From contig JARUPZ010000016.1 in the NCBI GenBank assembly GCA_031213475.1, positions 4,903,491-4,967,490 of the forward strand: DNA of 64,000 bases. Direction: 5' to 3'. The notes under the pieces were generated by a model. It ran no database searches, was not told where the DNA came from, and saw only the letters and a list, made by a program, of their open reading frames with translations. The DNA is from Nereocystis luetkeana. Its lineage: Eukaryota; Sar; Phaeophyceae; Laminariales; Laminariaceae. Numbering within the stretch: the first letter of the stretch is position 1; each line of letters opens with the position of its first letter. A program made the position numbers and the translations under genes. Positions 54,080-63,289 of the stretch are shown piece after piece.

Positions 54080-57000
54080 CATAAAAAGGACATGCTCGTA
54101 TATATTTACAACCGAGGGTGTGTATGTCCTATGCACTTACCTGTTCAAGCAGAGCGCCCGCCATGACCACCACCCCCGTCGTGCCGTCCCCAATCTCGTC
54201 GTCCTGCGACTGCGACAGCTCTACCAGCAATCGTGCCACCTGGGGATCAAGCGAAGGGGGGGGGGCGGGGGTGGGGGGTGGAGGGAGAAGCGGGGGGCGG
54301 GGTAAGGTGGGGGCGGGCGGGCGGGCGGTGGTGGTGGTGTCGGAAGGGCCTCGTTAATATCACTGTGCGCGCCGGCATTGGAAGTCTGTAAGAGCACGCG
54401 CACAAGCGAGATTGTCTAGCTTTCCGTCCGTCTCTTTTGTGTCTTTTGCGCCGGCATGAAACGAACTCTCGATTGGGGGAAGGAGCGGAGACACTCAAGT
54501 CGTCGTACAAATTTCCCCCCCGTCGTCACCCCTACCTCTACCACCTCTACCAACCAGGGCGATGTCTTCCAGACGGAGCACAATACTACACGGGTCACCA
54601 CCGAGAAAAAAATAGAATGAGGCGTTCGCCTTCAAGCTCGATCGAGCACTGCTGTCGTCAGGCAAGGAGCAGGCCAGACCAAAAATACCTCTCTTGACTA
54701 TCTACATCGCGTGACTCATGCCTTCACCCCTACCACACGCGCACGGCAAAAAAAGCCTTCCTTCCTACGAAACCTTCCCCTCCTCCCCCCCCCACCTCGC
54801 TTCCAATGCGCTCTATGTCTGACAGATGATCTCTCCCTACGTACCTCCTTCCCCTCTACACCTCTCTCCACCCCCCCCACCTCTCTCTCTTCTCACCTGG
54901 TGCTCCACTGCCATCTTGTCGAGGATGGTAGCTCCATCGTTGGTGATAGTCACGTCTCCGTCGGGGCTGACGAGCATCTTGTCCATGCCCTTGGGCCCCA
55001 GAGACGATCGGAGGATGTTGCTCACGCTTCGCGCCGCCAGGATGTTTGTCTAATAAGCGCGGCGGGAGAGGGGAGGGGGGGAGGGGAGCTTACAACTTTT
55101 TCCACAACATTGTTTGCCGATTGTTGCCGGCCCTCCATTTGCTACGTATGGCCGACCCTATGCTTTGGGTGGTTGGGGATCAGGCTGTTTGGTGGACACT
55201 GCCGGCTGCTAACTACAAATGTACCCAAAGGTTCAGTTTGGAGGGCTCAGGCCCGGGGGGGAACAGGTCGGCGCGGGATCAGGGTGCAAATATTGGTGTG
55301 CATGCGCGTGTTGACCAATGAAACATGTCGAAACAACTGTCGTTGACCAACCAAAAAAGGGTTTTGTCGAATACCTGGTATAGTAAGTGGCAAAGCACTA
55401 CTGGGGAGGAGGGGAGCTACCTTGGCTCAACAAACATGATAGCTCATGCCGCGCACTTCGCAAACGTGGAATGCTTGCGCGCGAACACTGCGGGGGGTAC
55501 ATACCTGAACACTATCCCTACCCCTCGCGGGAAATCCCTCGATATATACTGGAAATTCTTGCTTTCGCCGACAGAGCCTATGTTGTAAGACATGTCTTGC
55601 ACGCCCTAACCACCACCTCCACGTTTTTTTCGAACATAGTCGGAACACAGCCCCCGCGCGGCCAAGCCATGTAGATAGCTCTTGAGGGTCGGGTATACGG
55701 TCAGGGTTAGGGTTAGGGTTAGAGTCAGGGTCGGATTGGGTCCGGTCGGCACTTGTTCGCCGACAGTAGAGATCGCCTTTGGATGCTTTGTCCGTTGGTT
55801 CTCTCGTGCAAGACGGGTCTTACCGAACAGGCGCGCCCGCTTTCGCCCAGGGCGGGGACGATAGTGTTTCCTCCCCTATATCACCGTCTTTCAAGATTTG
55901 CGGTTGCCGTTCGCACGTTTGGCCAATTTCGTGCGAACTTTCAGCCGTAACACGCATCCCTGCTACATACGGTCCCTCAGTAGCGCCTGTATATGCCAAA
56001 GCCTGAAAAAGCGGCACCACCGCGGCAACCGGCACTACTCCGGATTGGAGGATATATAGGTCGTGGCATACATGCATGGAAGGAAAAACTGCTGTGCCAG
56101 CCAAACATACCGGCACTCTTTCGGCAACCGGCAGCATTCAACAAGCGCTACTGAGATGACCACTATCACGGTGGCCCCTACTGCTGTATAGGCCAAAAAT
56201 GGGGGCAGAGAGGCTTCGCAGTGTATCGCTAAGGGAAAAACACGTAGCATCGATAAAAAGAAAGCCTATCATCAACCGCGTATTTTGCACAGACAGCATG
56301 TTCCATTCACACGGTAGTATTACGCGGGACCATAGTTAATTAGATCTGTGGTATACATTAAAAAAAAACTATATTTAACCATTTCTAGTCGCAATATTCG
56401 GTACTATTGACTATGGTCCCCGTAATAGTTGAGATAGAAGCACACCAAAGTGGGTGATTTTGGCTTATTTTTGGGCCTACTGTATGTACTACGGGCCTCC
56501 GTGATACTGCTGTTTTTTCACGTTGTTCTGTGCTGCCTGTCTTGCCTGTATTTACAGTACGCACTACCGCTGCTGCTGCTGCTGTATATATCAGAGAGGC
56601 AACCCAAGAATACCGGCCCGCCTCCGATCGCTAAAATAGTACCTACCCAGTACGAACCAGGCCAGAATACCCAAGATGTGGTCCTGCAACCACAATACCG
56701 TCGTCGAAACCCTCAGGGCAAAATATGTCACGACGTGAAGTCTACCCCAGGTAGGCACTACGCCTACCGCAGACTCGGGTCAACCACCCTACAAAGTCAT
56801 CCCCAAGTCAGGTATGTTCAGGATCGAAGCCTGGTGCTTTGCTGCAGCTGCAGTGGCGACGCCATGAAAATATAGTACCTGGTACGTAACTGGTACCAGG
56901 TATGGCCTACGTGCGGCAGTTGTAGTCAGTAGTATGGCAGCTTCAGATTTTGTCTTCCCTCATACACGGACTGCTGTATACCCTACATGAGGCAATATAA

Positions 57001-60000
57001 AACCATCACCAATAGTACGCGTTATCGAATCACACAGAGCTTGCAAATATGAGTTTCGACGAAATCCTCGATCTCACAGCTCTTTGTTTTTTAATTCTAA
57101 AAATATTCATACAATTAAGTATGTACTGCTGTACTCGTACCTGGTATGGGTGTCGAAGGCAAAGATGGTTACTTACGCTGTTTCTTATGCGGTTCGATTT
57201 CGAGCTTCCGATTTGTATTTTTCCCTCAAAAATGATTGCCCCTTCTTATGCAGCCCAAATATGCAAAGTCCGACAGGAATTTTTTCGATTTGAGAATCCG
57301 ATAACCCAAGTTGTCAGATTTTGGTCCGACGACTAGGGTCCTCAGACTTGCAAATCCAAAAATGGCATGCTCTCTATATTTGAGATATTATCTACGACAG
57401 CAAACAACAGCAGAACGATCGATGCTGTATACAGCTGTGTAGCGACGTTGCTTGGCGCCCAACGCGCGGTCGGTGGGCGCGGCGCGTGTCTCCTTGGCCA
57501 GACTGCAGTCGGCTGGCGCGGGCTCGGGCCTAGAGACCAAGAGAAGCGCACTCGGCGCGCACCTCTCCGTGGATACGTACTCATAGACTAACTACACTGC
57601 TGTACAGCAGCAGCAGCAGCAGTCATATCACATTGTGAAACACAGAATACCAAAGGACAGGTTGACTCTACTGTAGTGCACTCGCTATGTCTCTTCGCCG
57701 CCAGACCAGAGGCAGTCAGCCTTGGCTCGGACGCTTGGGTCCTGCGCGCAGCGCACCCAGCGCGTCTCTTCGCGGCGCCAGACCACAACAACAGCAATTG
57801 GTCTCAGCGTTTGCTCGAATCTCTGCACGCACAAAAAAACTGATTTTTTCGCAAAGACTGCTGTTTCGATTTGCCAAGTTCACATCTGAAAATGCGATCA
57901 GGTCAAAATCTGAAGCTCAAAAATCGAACCGCATAAGAAACGGCCTTAGGCCACTTCTTATGCAGTCGGATTTGCAGTCAGTTGGAAATGGTGCTATCGG
58001 CACGTTCACACGAGCTTTTGCCCCGAAAATGTGCGAAGTTGCTGTTTCTCGCCTCAGGATGAGTTGGACTTTTCTCCAAGACCTATCTAGAGCTGTTTCC
58101 CGCTTCTCGAGGTGCCCAGTTGCACGAAATCACCTCCGGTACTTTTCCGATCCAACTGGGTCAAATACGATTAAAAACCCCGATTGGATCAGAAAAAACG
58201 TTTTCTCCGATCCGATCCCAGATCGTAATCGTATTTGACCCAGTTGGATCGGAAAAGTACCGAAGGTGATTTTGTGCAATTGAGCACGTGGAGAAGCGGG
58301 AAACAGCTCTAGATAGGTCTTGGAGAATAGCCCGAGTCATTCTGAGGCGAGAAACAGCAGTTTCGCACATTTTCGGGGCAAAAGCTCGTGCGCACGTGCT
58401 GATAGCACCATTTCCAACTGACTGCAAATCCCACTGCATAAGAAGTGGCCTTAGGCTGTTTCCTATGCGGTTCGATTTCGAGCTTCAGATTTGTATTTTT
58501 CGATCTCAAAAACGAATGACCCTGCTTATGCAGTCGAAATATGCAAAATCTGACCGGAATTTTTTCGATTTGAGAATCCGATGACCCAAGTCGTCGGATT
58601 TTGGCCCAAAATCCGACGACCTGGGTCATCAGATTTTCAAATCGAAAAATGGCATGCTTTCTAAATTCAAGATGTTATCCATGACAGCAAACAGCAGTAG
58701 AACGATCGATGAGTTGGAAGGTGACACAGCTGTATAGCGGCGTCGCTTGGCGCCCGACGCTCGGGCGGCGGGCGGCGCGACCCTCCGTGGCCAGACGTCA
58801 GTCGCCTGGCGCGGGCTCGGGCCTAGAGACCAAGAGAAGCGCACTCGGCGCGCACCTCTCCGTGGATACGTACGAGTACTTGTACGTACACTGCTGTACA
58901 GCAGCAGCAGTCAGTCACAACATGGAACCCATAATACCAAGACAGGTGGCTCTAGCGCACTCGCCACGTCTCTTCGCCGCCAGACCAGAGGCAGCCAGCC
59001 TTGGCTCGCACACTTGGGTCCTACGCGCAGTGCAGCGCACCCAGCGCGTTTCTTCGCGGCGCCAAACCACAAAAACAGCAGTTGGTCTCGGCGTTTGCTC
59101 AAATCTCTACACACACAATAAACCTGATTTTCCCGCATAGGAGGGCTGTTTCGATTTGCCAACTTTCACATCTGAAAATGCGATCGGGCCAAAATCTGAA
59201 GCTCAAAAATCGAACCGCATAGGAAACGGCCTTACTCTGCTTGCGGACGACCTGCTACTACTCTGTACCCAGATATAAGGACCGTTTGGATAAAATATTA
59301 TTTTATAAAATGATGAAATACGTCAGCTGTGAGTTCGACTGATTACATAGTTGATACTCAACTTTGAAAGCTGCGTAATATGTCTCGTCTATATCCCGTT
59401 TTTACTGAATTTCCAAATTTTATGATAAGCCGTTCGCGCGTACCAGGTATTCTATATGTATTCCCTTGTCAAGGATATAGGCCAGTGACTCCCCTGGATG
59501 CTGCCCGGGTCAACAGGACAAGATACATAATCATTCTGCGCACTGATACTATATAACCCAGATAAGGGAGGGTAACATGACTTTACAACATGTTGAAATC
59601 TTTTCATTTTACAAATATTGATTAACCTATCGACTTTTTGTATGGGATGGTTCTAACTGCGAATATTTTTTACTGTAGTCGTTGCTGCTGCGGTGATGCT
59701 CGGATTGTATTCGATATGGCTCAATGTGGCGCACCTAAATCAGGCATCGGTACTCCCGAAATTATGTCGGGTGGAGTTTTTCGAGGAAATGAGCTGCTGC
59801 TGCTTACTTACTATAGAGAACCAATCGAGGCACTTTGCGTGCGAAAAAAACAGACACACCGACGGTTGAGTTCGCTGGGATGCGTCTTAGAAAGCATCGG
59901 CGCCAGCCATCGAAGACGAGAGGAGGTTTCGCGGTGTGCAATCGTAGCCATAAGGTAGCCACGGCAGCAATGATAGCCACTACTGCCACGTGCGTTTCGT

Positions 60001-60687
60001 AGGTGCACGGTAGCGGTGTCTCGTCCAGGGGCTGGTCCATGCAAGAAGATTTTCAAATCGGTCTAGACTCTACGAACGACTGATAAATACTGCTGACTGC
60101 TGCTGTTCTTTTTTGTGGGCAAATATTCTTGACCATCGGGCGACAGTTTGCGACGGAAGCAAAAGACAAACGCCGCGGAACCACCGAAGCTCGCCAGGAT
60201 CCCCGCCGCCACCGCCTTGCGCAGCCTTTTCCCCAAAGTTACGGCAAAAACAGGACCCAACGCTGCCCCTGCCAGACCACGGGCGGAGCGTAGCGCGCCA
60301 CTCGCGATGATCTATGATACGATGCCCAAAGGGCTCTCGTTTGGATTCTCGACCTCTCACGGACAGGGGGGGGTGGGTGCATAGAACACGAGCAACAAGC
60401 GAACCAAAGGACACAGCCCGGGGTGGGCCAGACAATCTTACACCTTCCCAGCAGAACCAGCGAAGGTCGGGTATTGTCGAGAGGTCAGCTGCGCAGGGAG
60501 GAACAAGGCAGTCCGTGCGGGGGGCGTAGCCGGCGGCTGTGGGTTGCGCTGGCTGACCGCTAATTTATTTTCGCCTGCAATCCATATTATTCACCTTTTG
60601 TGCTTCCTTGCCGCGTATCCTAGCCTGCGCTTGCTGCTCCCTCAGGATAATAAACGGCCGCCCGTACTCATCGAATATCATAGACAT
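41562..60687 (-). CDS. CCT5: CCT/TRiC chaperonin subunit epsilon, complete gene in 12 exons
   Basis: Encodes the epsilon subunit of the cytosolic group II chaperonin, the hetero-oligomeric ATP-driven ring that folds actin, tubulin and other proteins. The spliced protein is 536 residues (animal CCT5 is about 541), from [12 protein letters not shown] to [11 protein letters not shown]. Visible hallmarks are the N-terminal FDEYGRPF typical of epsilon, TSLGP-like [18 protein letters not shown], the ATPase motif GDGTTGVVV, and [11 protein letters not shown]. Later come [64 protein letters not shown] and the C-terminal KMILKIDD. Ten of the eleven introns are phase 0; the one between 47422 and 46600 is phase 2. 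All have GT-AG ends, though one donor is a weak GTCGGT (after 52960). No stop or frameshift is present, so it should be functional. Introns of 0.4-5.5 kb are packed with repeats. The first ATG follows no in-frame stop nearby, so a slightly longer N terminus cannot be excluded. Confidence 0.97.
42406..42514. mobile_element. hairpin MITE (GGGGGACCATAG family), diverged
   Basis: CTACGGGGCACCATATTAAA ... TTTACTATGGTCCCCCCGTA, about 109 bp, in CCT5 intron 11. Confidence 0.75.
42675..42824 (-). CDS. CCT5: CCT5 exon 11
   Basis: 50 codons, [17 protein letters not shown] to LGIDCNQ. This is the conserved equatorial-domain helix pair (AFADALE.IP.ALAEN.G). Donor GTACGA, acceptor CGATGCAG. Confidence 0.96.
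43405..43948 (+). mobile_element. full-length poly(C)-tailed SINE-like element
   Basis: Starts GGTTGGGTTGGCGTCGGTTG and ends CTATCGAGTAC followed by 14 C, about 540 bp. It is the reference copy used for the other fragments. It contains a T-rich tract (43480-43520) and no substantial open frame. It lies in the CCT5 intron between exons 10 and 11, opposite in direction to the gene. Confidence 0.88.
44470..44860. repeat. degenerate (CGTAT)n tract
   Basis: Roughly 400 bases dominated by CGTAT/ATCGTATCATA words and several TACCTGGTA palindromes. Confidence 0.8.
45086..45250. repeat. partial duplication of the exon 10 3' splice region
   Basis: 45086-45171 is a diverged copy of 45174-45250. It includes the last coding bases of exon 10 (seen as CTGCTCGACGCCCTT on the plus strand) and the intron start. 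In the downstream duplicate the donor GT has become AT, so it cannot compete as a splice site. Confidence 0.75.
45230..45388 (-). CDS. CCT5: CCT5 exon 10
   Basis: 53 codons, [17 protein letters not shown] to EIKGVEQ, containing the [10 protein letters not shown] nucleotide-pocket loop. Donor GTGTGT, acceptor CATCAACAG. Confidence 0.97.
46462..46600 (-). CDS. CCT5: CCT5 exon 9
   Basis: Completes the split Ser codon from exon 8, then 46 codons [13 protein letters not shown] to LVRGGNK. It carries [12 protein letters not shown] and the RGGNK return from the apical to the intermediate domain. Confidence 0.97.
47064..47172. mobile_element. hairpin MITE (GGGGGACCATAG family), best copy
   Basis: TATTACGGGGGACCATAG ... 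CTATGGTCCCCCGGAATA. Arms of about 28 bp (through TTAATAGGACC) flank an AT-rich middle with TTTTTACTAACAATATT. In CCT5 intron 8. Confidence 0.92.
47422..47561 (-). CDS. CCT5: CCT5 exon 8
   Basis: 46 codons plus two bases (phase 2 end), [17 protein letters not shown] to RIVPRF. This is apical-domain sequence ([19 protein letters not shown]). Donor GTGGAA is weak but gives the correct RFSEL junction. Confidence 0.97.
47991..48106. mobile_element. hairpin MITE (GGGGGACCATAG family)
   Basis: TTTACGGGGGACCATAG ... CTATGGTCCCCCGTAATA, with the internal AAATATTGTTAGTAAAAA in the opposite orientation to 47064. CCT5 intron 7. Confidence 0.9.
48572..48689. mobile_element. hairpin MITE (GGGGGACCATAG family)
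   Basis: TATTACGGGGGACCATAG ... ATGGTCCCCCGTTCCCCCGTAATA; the right end carries a small 8-base duplication. CCT5 intron 7. Confidence 0.9.
48700..48800 (-). repeat. dispersed repeat (CTACCCGTCGACATCCAGCAC family), fragment
   Basis: CATCTCTCTAGGATCAAGAA, then a GGACAGACACGG-like block and GGGTAGAAAGAAAGG, matching the order of 36375-36575. Confidence 0.5.
49650..49712. mobile_element. half copy of TTTTAGGACTGCAG MITE
   Basis: CACGTTCTGGGGACAAACTA and GGAGTGGAAACGGGTTAA remain. The right arm is decayed. Confidence 0.45.
49720..49828. mobile_element. hairpin MITE (GGGGGACCATAG family)
   Basis: TATTACGGGGGGCCATATTA ... TTTACTATGGTCCCCCGTAA, 109 bp. CCT5 intron 7. Confidence 0.9.
49951..50133 (-). 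CDS. CCT5: CCT5 exon 7
   Basis: 61 codons, [20 protein letters not shown] to CKDVGTNL. The [13 protein letters not shown] signature identifies the epsilon paralogue. Donor GTAAGA, acceptor TTGTGGCAG. Confidence 0.98.
50465..50754 (-). mobile_element. poly(C)-tailed SINE-like element (antisense), tail shortened
   Basis: The minus strand matches 43660-43948. The C-tail is reduced to a short GGGGG run at 50472-50476. It abuts a LINE tail at 50755. CCT5 intron 6. Confidence 0.8.
50755..50830 (-). mobile_element. 5'-truncated LINE 3' end joined to SINE-like copy
   Basis: The minus strand reads [16 protein letters not shown], then a short C-tract that runs into the SINE-like element. It is only 25 bases from CCT5 exon 6. 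Confidence 0.75.
50855..50938 (-). CDS. CCT5: CCT5 exon 6
   Basis: 28 codons, [18 protein letters not shown] to KEFSHPQ. It aligns with VEGK.GG...DT.LI.G..VDK.FSHPQ of CCT5, where the chain enters the apical domain. Donor GTCAGT. Confidence 0.97.
52140..52280 (-). CDS. CCT5: CCT5 exon 5
   Basis: 47 codons, [17 protein letters not shown] to NFDMIK. This is the intermediate-domain segment with [15 protein letters not shown]. Donor GTAACG, acceptor TTTTGGCAG. Confidence 0.97.
52960..53091 (-). CDS. CCT5: CCT5 exon 4
   Basis: 44 codons, [18 protein letters not shown] to SKDNTE. The donor is GTCGGT, weaker than the other exons. Reading through it would replace the conserved link to [10 protein letters not shown], so the splice is required. 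Confidence 0.96.
53142..53251. mobile_element. hairpin MITE (GGGGGACCATAG family)
   Basis: TATTACGGGGGGGCATAG ... CTATGGTTCCCCCGTAATA, 110 bp, only 50 bases upstream of the acceptor of exon 4. The AACAGG/CCTGTT change is matched on both arms. Confidence 0.9.
53978..54025. mobile_element. half copy of TTTTAGGACTGCAG MITE
   Basis: CTCTCAAAACGGGAGTGCAG then TTCTAAAAAGG; only the right arm survives. Confidence 0.5.
54047..54078. repeat. (CA)n microsatellite
   Basis: About 15 CA dinucleotides, next to CCT5 exon 3. Confidence 0.95.
54141..54239 (-). CDS. CCT5: CCT5 exon 3
   Basis: 33 codons, [16 protein letters not shown] to AGALLEQ, carrying the invariant ATP-hydrolysis motif GDGTTGVVV. Donor GTAAGT (consensus). 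Confidence 0.98.
54897..55049 (-). CDS. CCT5: CCT5 exon 2
   Basis: 51 codons, [20 protein letters not shown] to DKMAVEHQ, with GPKGMDKM and NDGATIL (nucleotide-binding equatorial domain). Acceptor CTTATTAG, donor GTGAGA. Confidence 0.98.
55702..55725 (+). repeat. short interstitial (TTAGGG)n
   Basis: About three and a half TTAGGG units followed by decayed ones, in CCT5 intron 1. TTAGGG is the telomere repeat of many eukaryotes, including brown algae. Too short to mark a former chromosome end. Confidence 0.7.
56318..56427. mobile_element. hairpin MITE (GGGGGACCATAG family), diverged
   Basis: TATTACGCGGGACCATAG ... CTATGGTCCCCGTAATA, 110 bp. CCT5 intron 1. Confidence 0.88.
57173..57948. mobile_element. 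TTA-flanked TIR element, copy 1 (PIF/Harbinger-like MITE)
   Basis: Left end TTACGCTGTTTCTTATGCGG, right end CCGCATAAGAAACGGCCTTA. About 775 bp, with a GC-rich core (GCGCGGGCTCGGGCCTAGAG) and no transposase frame. The 3-base TTA borders and GGC-GTTTC ends fit the PIF/Harbinger superfamily (inference). Confidence 0.7.
57946..58453. mobile_element. TTA-flanked long palindrome between the two copies
   Basis: Left end TTAGGCCACTTCTTATGCAG, right end CTGCATAAGAAGTGGCCTTA. Arms of about 240 bp fold around a centre near 58190, with only scattered mismatches. It shares the TTA border with both neighbours. Confidence 0.85.
58451..59234. mobile_element. TTA-flanked TIR element, copy 2
   Basis: Direct-orientation copy of 57173-57948, with end TTAGGCTGTTTCCTATGCGG and its inverted partner. 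By eye it is over 85% alike across the GC-rich core. Confidence 0.8.
60063..60311 (-). CDS. possible small single-membrane-span protein or exon
   Basis: An 82-codon minus-strand open stretch begins right after an AG (ATCATAG) and ends in a stop, inside CCT5 intron 1. It contains [30 protein letters not shown], a hydrophobic [15 protein letters not shown] span of about 16 residues, and [16 protein letters not shown]. The composition looks like a short membrane protein with a positive flank, and third positions are GC-rich. It has no ATG, so it would need an upstream exon. It may also be an alternative exon or chance. I do not recognise it. Confidence 0.3.
   Translation of the reverse strand: MIASGALRSARGLAGAALGPVFAVTLGKRLRKAVAAGILASFGGSAAFVFCFRRKLSPDGQEYLPTKKNSSSQQYLSVVRRV
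60595..60687 (-). CDS. CCT5: CCT5 exon 1
   Basis: 31 codons from ATG at 60687: [18 protein letters not shown] to GKEAQK, donor GTGAAT, phase 0. FDEYGRPF.I...Q is the epsilon-subunit N terminus. A second in-frame ATG follows two codons later. The frame stays open upstream with no ATG until well into the presumed 5' untranslated region. Confidence 0.96.
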
Positions 60688-62450
60688 GGTGCCTGTCTTG
60701 TGTGTGCTCCCCACCGCACGCGTACCAGGCAGAAAACAAGTTGCGCGTGGGCTGCGCAACAAAATCCCATGGCTTTTCAGGCCCCTTATGCTATTAGCCT
60801 CTATATCTCTATGAAACCCACCGCTCGCCACCAAAAAGTTACGAGAATATATTTCTAAGTTGATGTTCTACAAGGGGTGCGAAAGAGAGCTCACAGTACG
60901 AAGTAGCCGTAGTGGAGATACAACGCGTCGTGGGAAAGGAAGAGGATGAGCTCCAGCATGCTTGGATTCGTTGTGGCGTTCGGTGCCGGGCAGATGCTAA
61001 ACCGAAGCAACAGGTGAATTTCACATTCGAGAGGGGGCAAACTCTCGGTTCGCATTCTGATTGCGGCACGTTTTCTGTGCCCTCCTGTGTGGCACCATCA
61101 TGGCACCGTTCGCCTCTGCTGTCTCTGCTGTGCGTTACCTTGTGAGGCTGACTCTGAGAGGTTTCCACCGAGTACGATACACACCCATCTGGCCTTGCTC
61201 GGCTCTCGCTGTCCCACGGGCAGAATACGCAAAACGTTACTTGGTGGGAGCCGAGTTCAAATATACCCGCTTGCTGCGCTTTCCCTCATAGAAAGCCTCT
61301 ATGTCCTCGCGGATCGTCGACATTGGACGAAAATGATGTATAAGTGTGAGATATGCCGCCAAATAAAAGCGTCGACACACGGATTGGACCAACACCTACC
61401 GTGTGCTATGGTGCGTGCAAATCGTATTCATGGTAGCAGCACTCGTCCTTCGGATGGTGCATACACTCCTCTCAGCCTCCCTCGATGCTTCCATCAGAAA
61501 TCCCGGGGACAAATCGTCACCAACAGCAGTGAGTTGCGACGATGAACGTACGTATATATCCCTTCCTTGTTCTCCCCTCTGCATCCCGAGCACACGAGGT
61601 CTTACCGTAGGAGCACACGTATAACGGATGGTGCTCCTCCGCATCACCGTTCACCACACAACAATTATACCGGCAAAACCCGTGATTTTTTTTGTCTGCC
61701 CTGAGTAGAGCGGTGATCCCCCTTCCCCCTTGCATTTCCCCCCGCATCCAGATCGCAAGCAGCACCCGCCTCCTCCGATCTCCAACCCTCCGATACGAGC
61801 GCCTGGCTCACCTCGCCTCACCTCACCCGTCCTCACCCACGAGTATACAGCCAGTAAATCGCACGTGCATAGCACACACAAGAGAGAGACTGTAAGCTTC
61901 CACAAAAATGTACCGCATGTGCGAGTATCTACTGCTGTACGGGTTGTTCCACCTTCCTTCCCACCGAGTTTGTCCTCCGGCGGGCCGACCGCATCCAGCG
62001 TCGCGAGGCTCTGTTTCTGCATTCGGCTGGTTCCTAAATAGTACGTACCAGGTACCTGGTACCCTGGTATGCGGTATCACACGGGTGATAAGACAAACGC
62101 ACCCGCTCGGACGGAATTCCAAAGCTGTGAGAGTGGATTTCCTCCACAACGGCGCATCTACCAAAATATCTCGACCAGCTCTTCTTCTCATAGCCGCCAT
62201 TTTCGTTGGGTGCGCCCCCCTGGTTTTTGAGAAAATCGTTCATGAAATTTTCCGTTCTAGGGCGTGTGCTATTACATCACCCTAGTGTGATACCTACGGA
62301 GTCTGCACGAGGTTCCCCCTCTGGATGTGGGTGATGTGAGAAATCCCGGGGGTGTCGTAAGCCGGATAGGGACAAGCAGGTGACGCACTATCGGGTCTCG
62401 TTGGAGGAAACTTGAAGCATGGGTTGTGGCTGTAGTGTTCAAAGGAAATA
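60688..62450. other. upstream of CCT5, no gene identified
   Basis: This should hold the CCT5 promoter and 5' untranslated region. I see no TATA box at a sensible distance and no other exon with convincing composition. Confidence 0.35.
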
Positions 62451-62456
62451 CTGAAT

Positions 62457-62491
<35 letters not shown>

Positions 62492-62492
62492 C
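62457..62492. repeat. (GTA)n microsatellite
   Basis: Twelve GTA/TAG trinucleotides. Confidence 0.95.
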
Positions 62493-62904
62493 AGCAGTAA
62501 GCCCTGCTGTGTACTATTAATAAAGTACTATTTCCTTCGCATATTGCGGTAAACACTGCTGTAGTAGCTCATGTCACAGGTTTTCTCAAAGAAAAGCAGA
62601 GAGTGTGGGAGCTATTGGTGCAATCGTTACGCACACAAAAACGAACCATGTGGCAGGAGTAATGAGTTAACCGGTTGATCAAGAAATGCTGTACAGTAGT
62701 ACGTCCAAAATCGCCGAAGCTTTTAGAACACCTACAGCAGTTGGGCAAAGCTCACTTTACCTCCCTCTACGACCACGACTCATCCACTTCGAGCCCCCCA
62801 GAACGTACGGTCTACTACGTGCTACGTACTATTCTCCTTGCTCATGCGCTAAGCTGTTCGCCCGGAGGAGAGCTGTCTCCTCAACGCGCAAGACTAAGTC
62901 TCTT

Positions 62905-63000
62905 GACCCCTTGAGGACCCCAGTTCCGTTTTGGGGACAATTTACCTATAATTTGAGTATTTTGTCCCCAACATATGGGAGTGCGGTACTAGAAGGGTTA
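62905..63000. mobile_element. hairpin MITE (TTTTAGGACTGCAG family), diverged
   Basis: CTTGAGGACCCCAGTTCCG and GGGAGTGCGGTACTAGAAGG arms with TTTTGGGGACAA / TTTGTCCCCAA inside, followed by GTTA. Confidence 0.75.
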
Positions 63001-63027
63001 GATAAATCTATTGCAACGCCGACGGCC

Positions 63028-63194
63028 GTCATGGCCCCCCTTTCGTTCTTCTGTTCGACCGGCATCACAGGTGGGTCAACGGTATCGGGTGTTGGTCCGT
63101 CCCGACGATGGTGACGTCCTCTCGCCTGCGATCGCGGCACCGTTGACCCACCTGTGGTACCGGTTGGAACAGACGAATGAAGGGCGGGCATGAC
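63028..63194. mobile_element. palindromic element (GTCATG...CATGAC)
   Basis: Arms of about 60 bp: CACAGGTGGGTCAACGGT on the left and ACCGTTGACCCACCTGTGG on the right, with matched CTTCTGTTCGACCGG / CCGGTTGGAACAGACGA outer parts. No coding capacity. Confidence 0.8.
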
Positions 63195-63289
63195 AAATGA
63201 GCATTCCACTAGTTTTACAGAAACAAGAGTAGTATCTGGTATGCGTTAATACGTACCAGGTACCAAGTAGTACACACATGAAACGGAGT

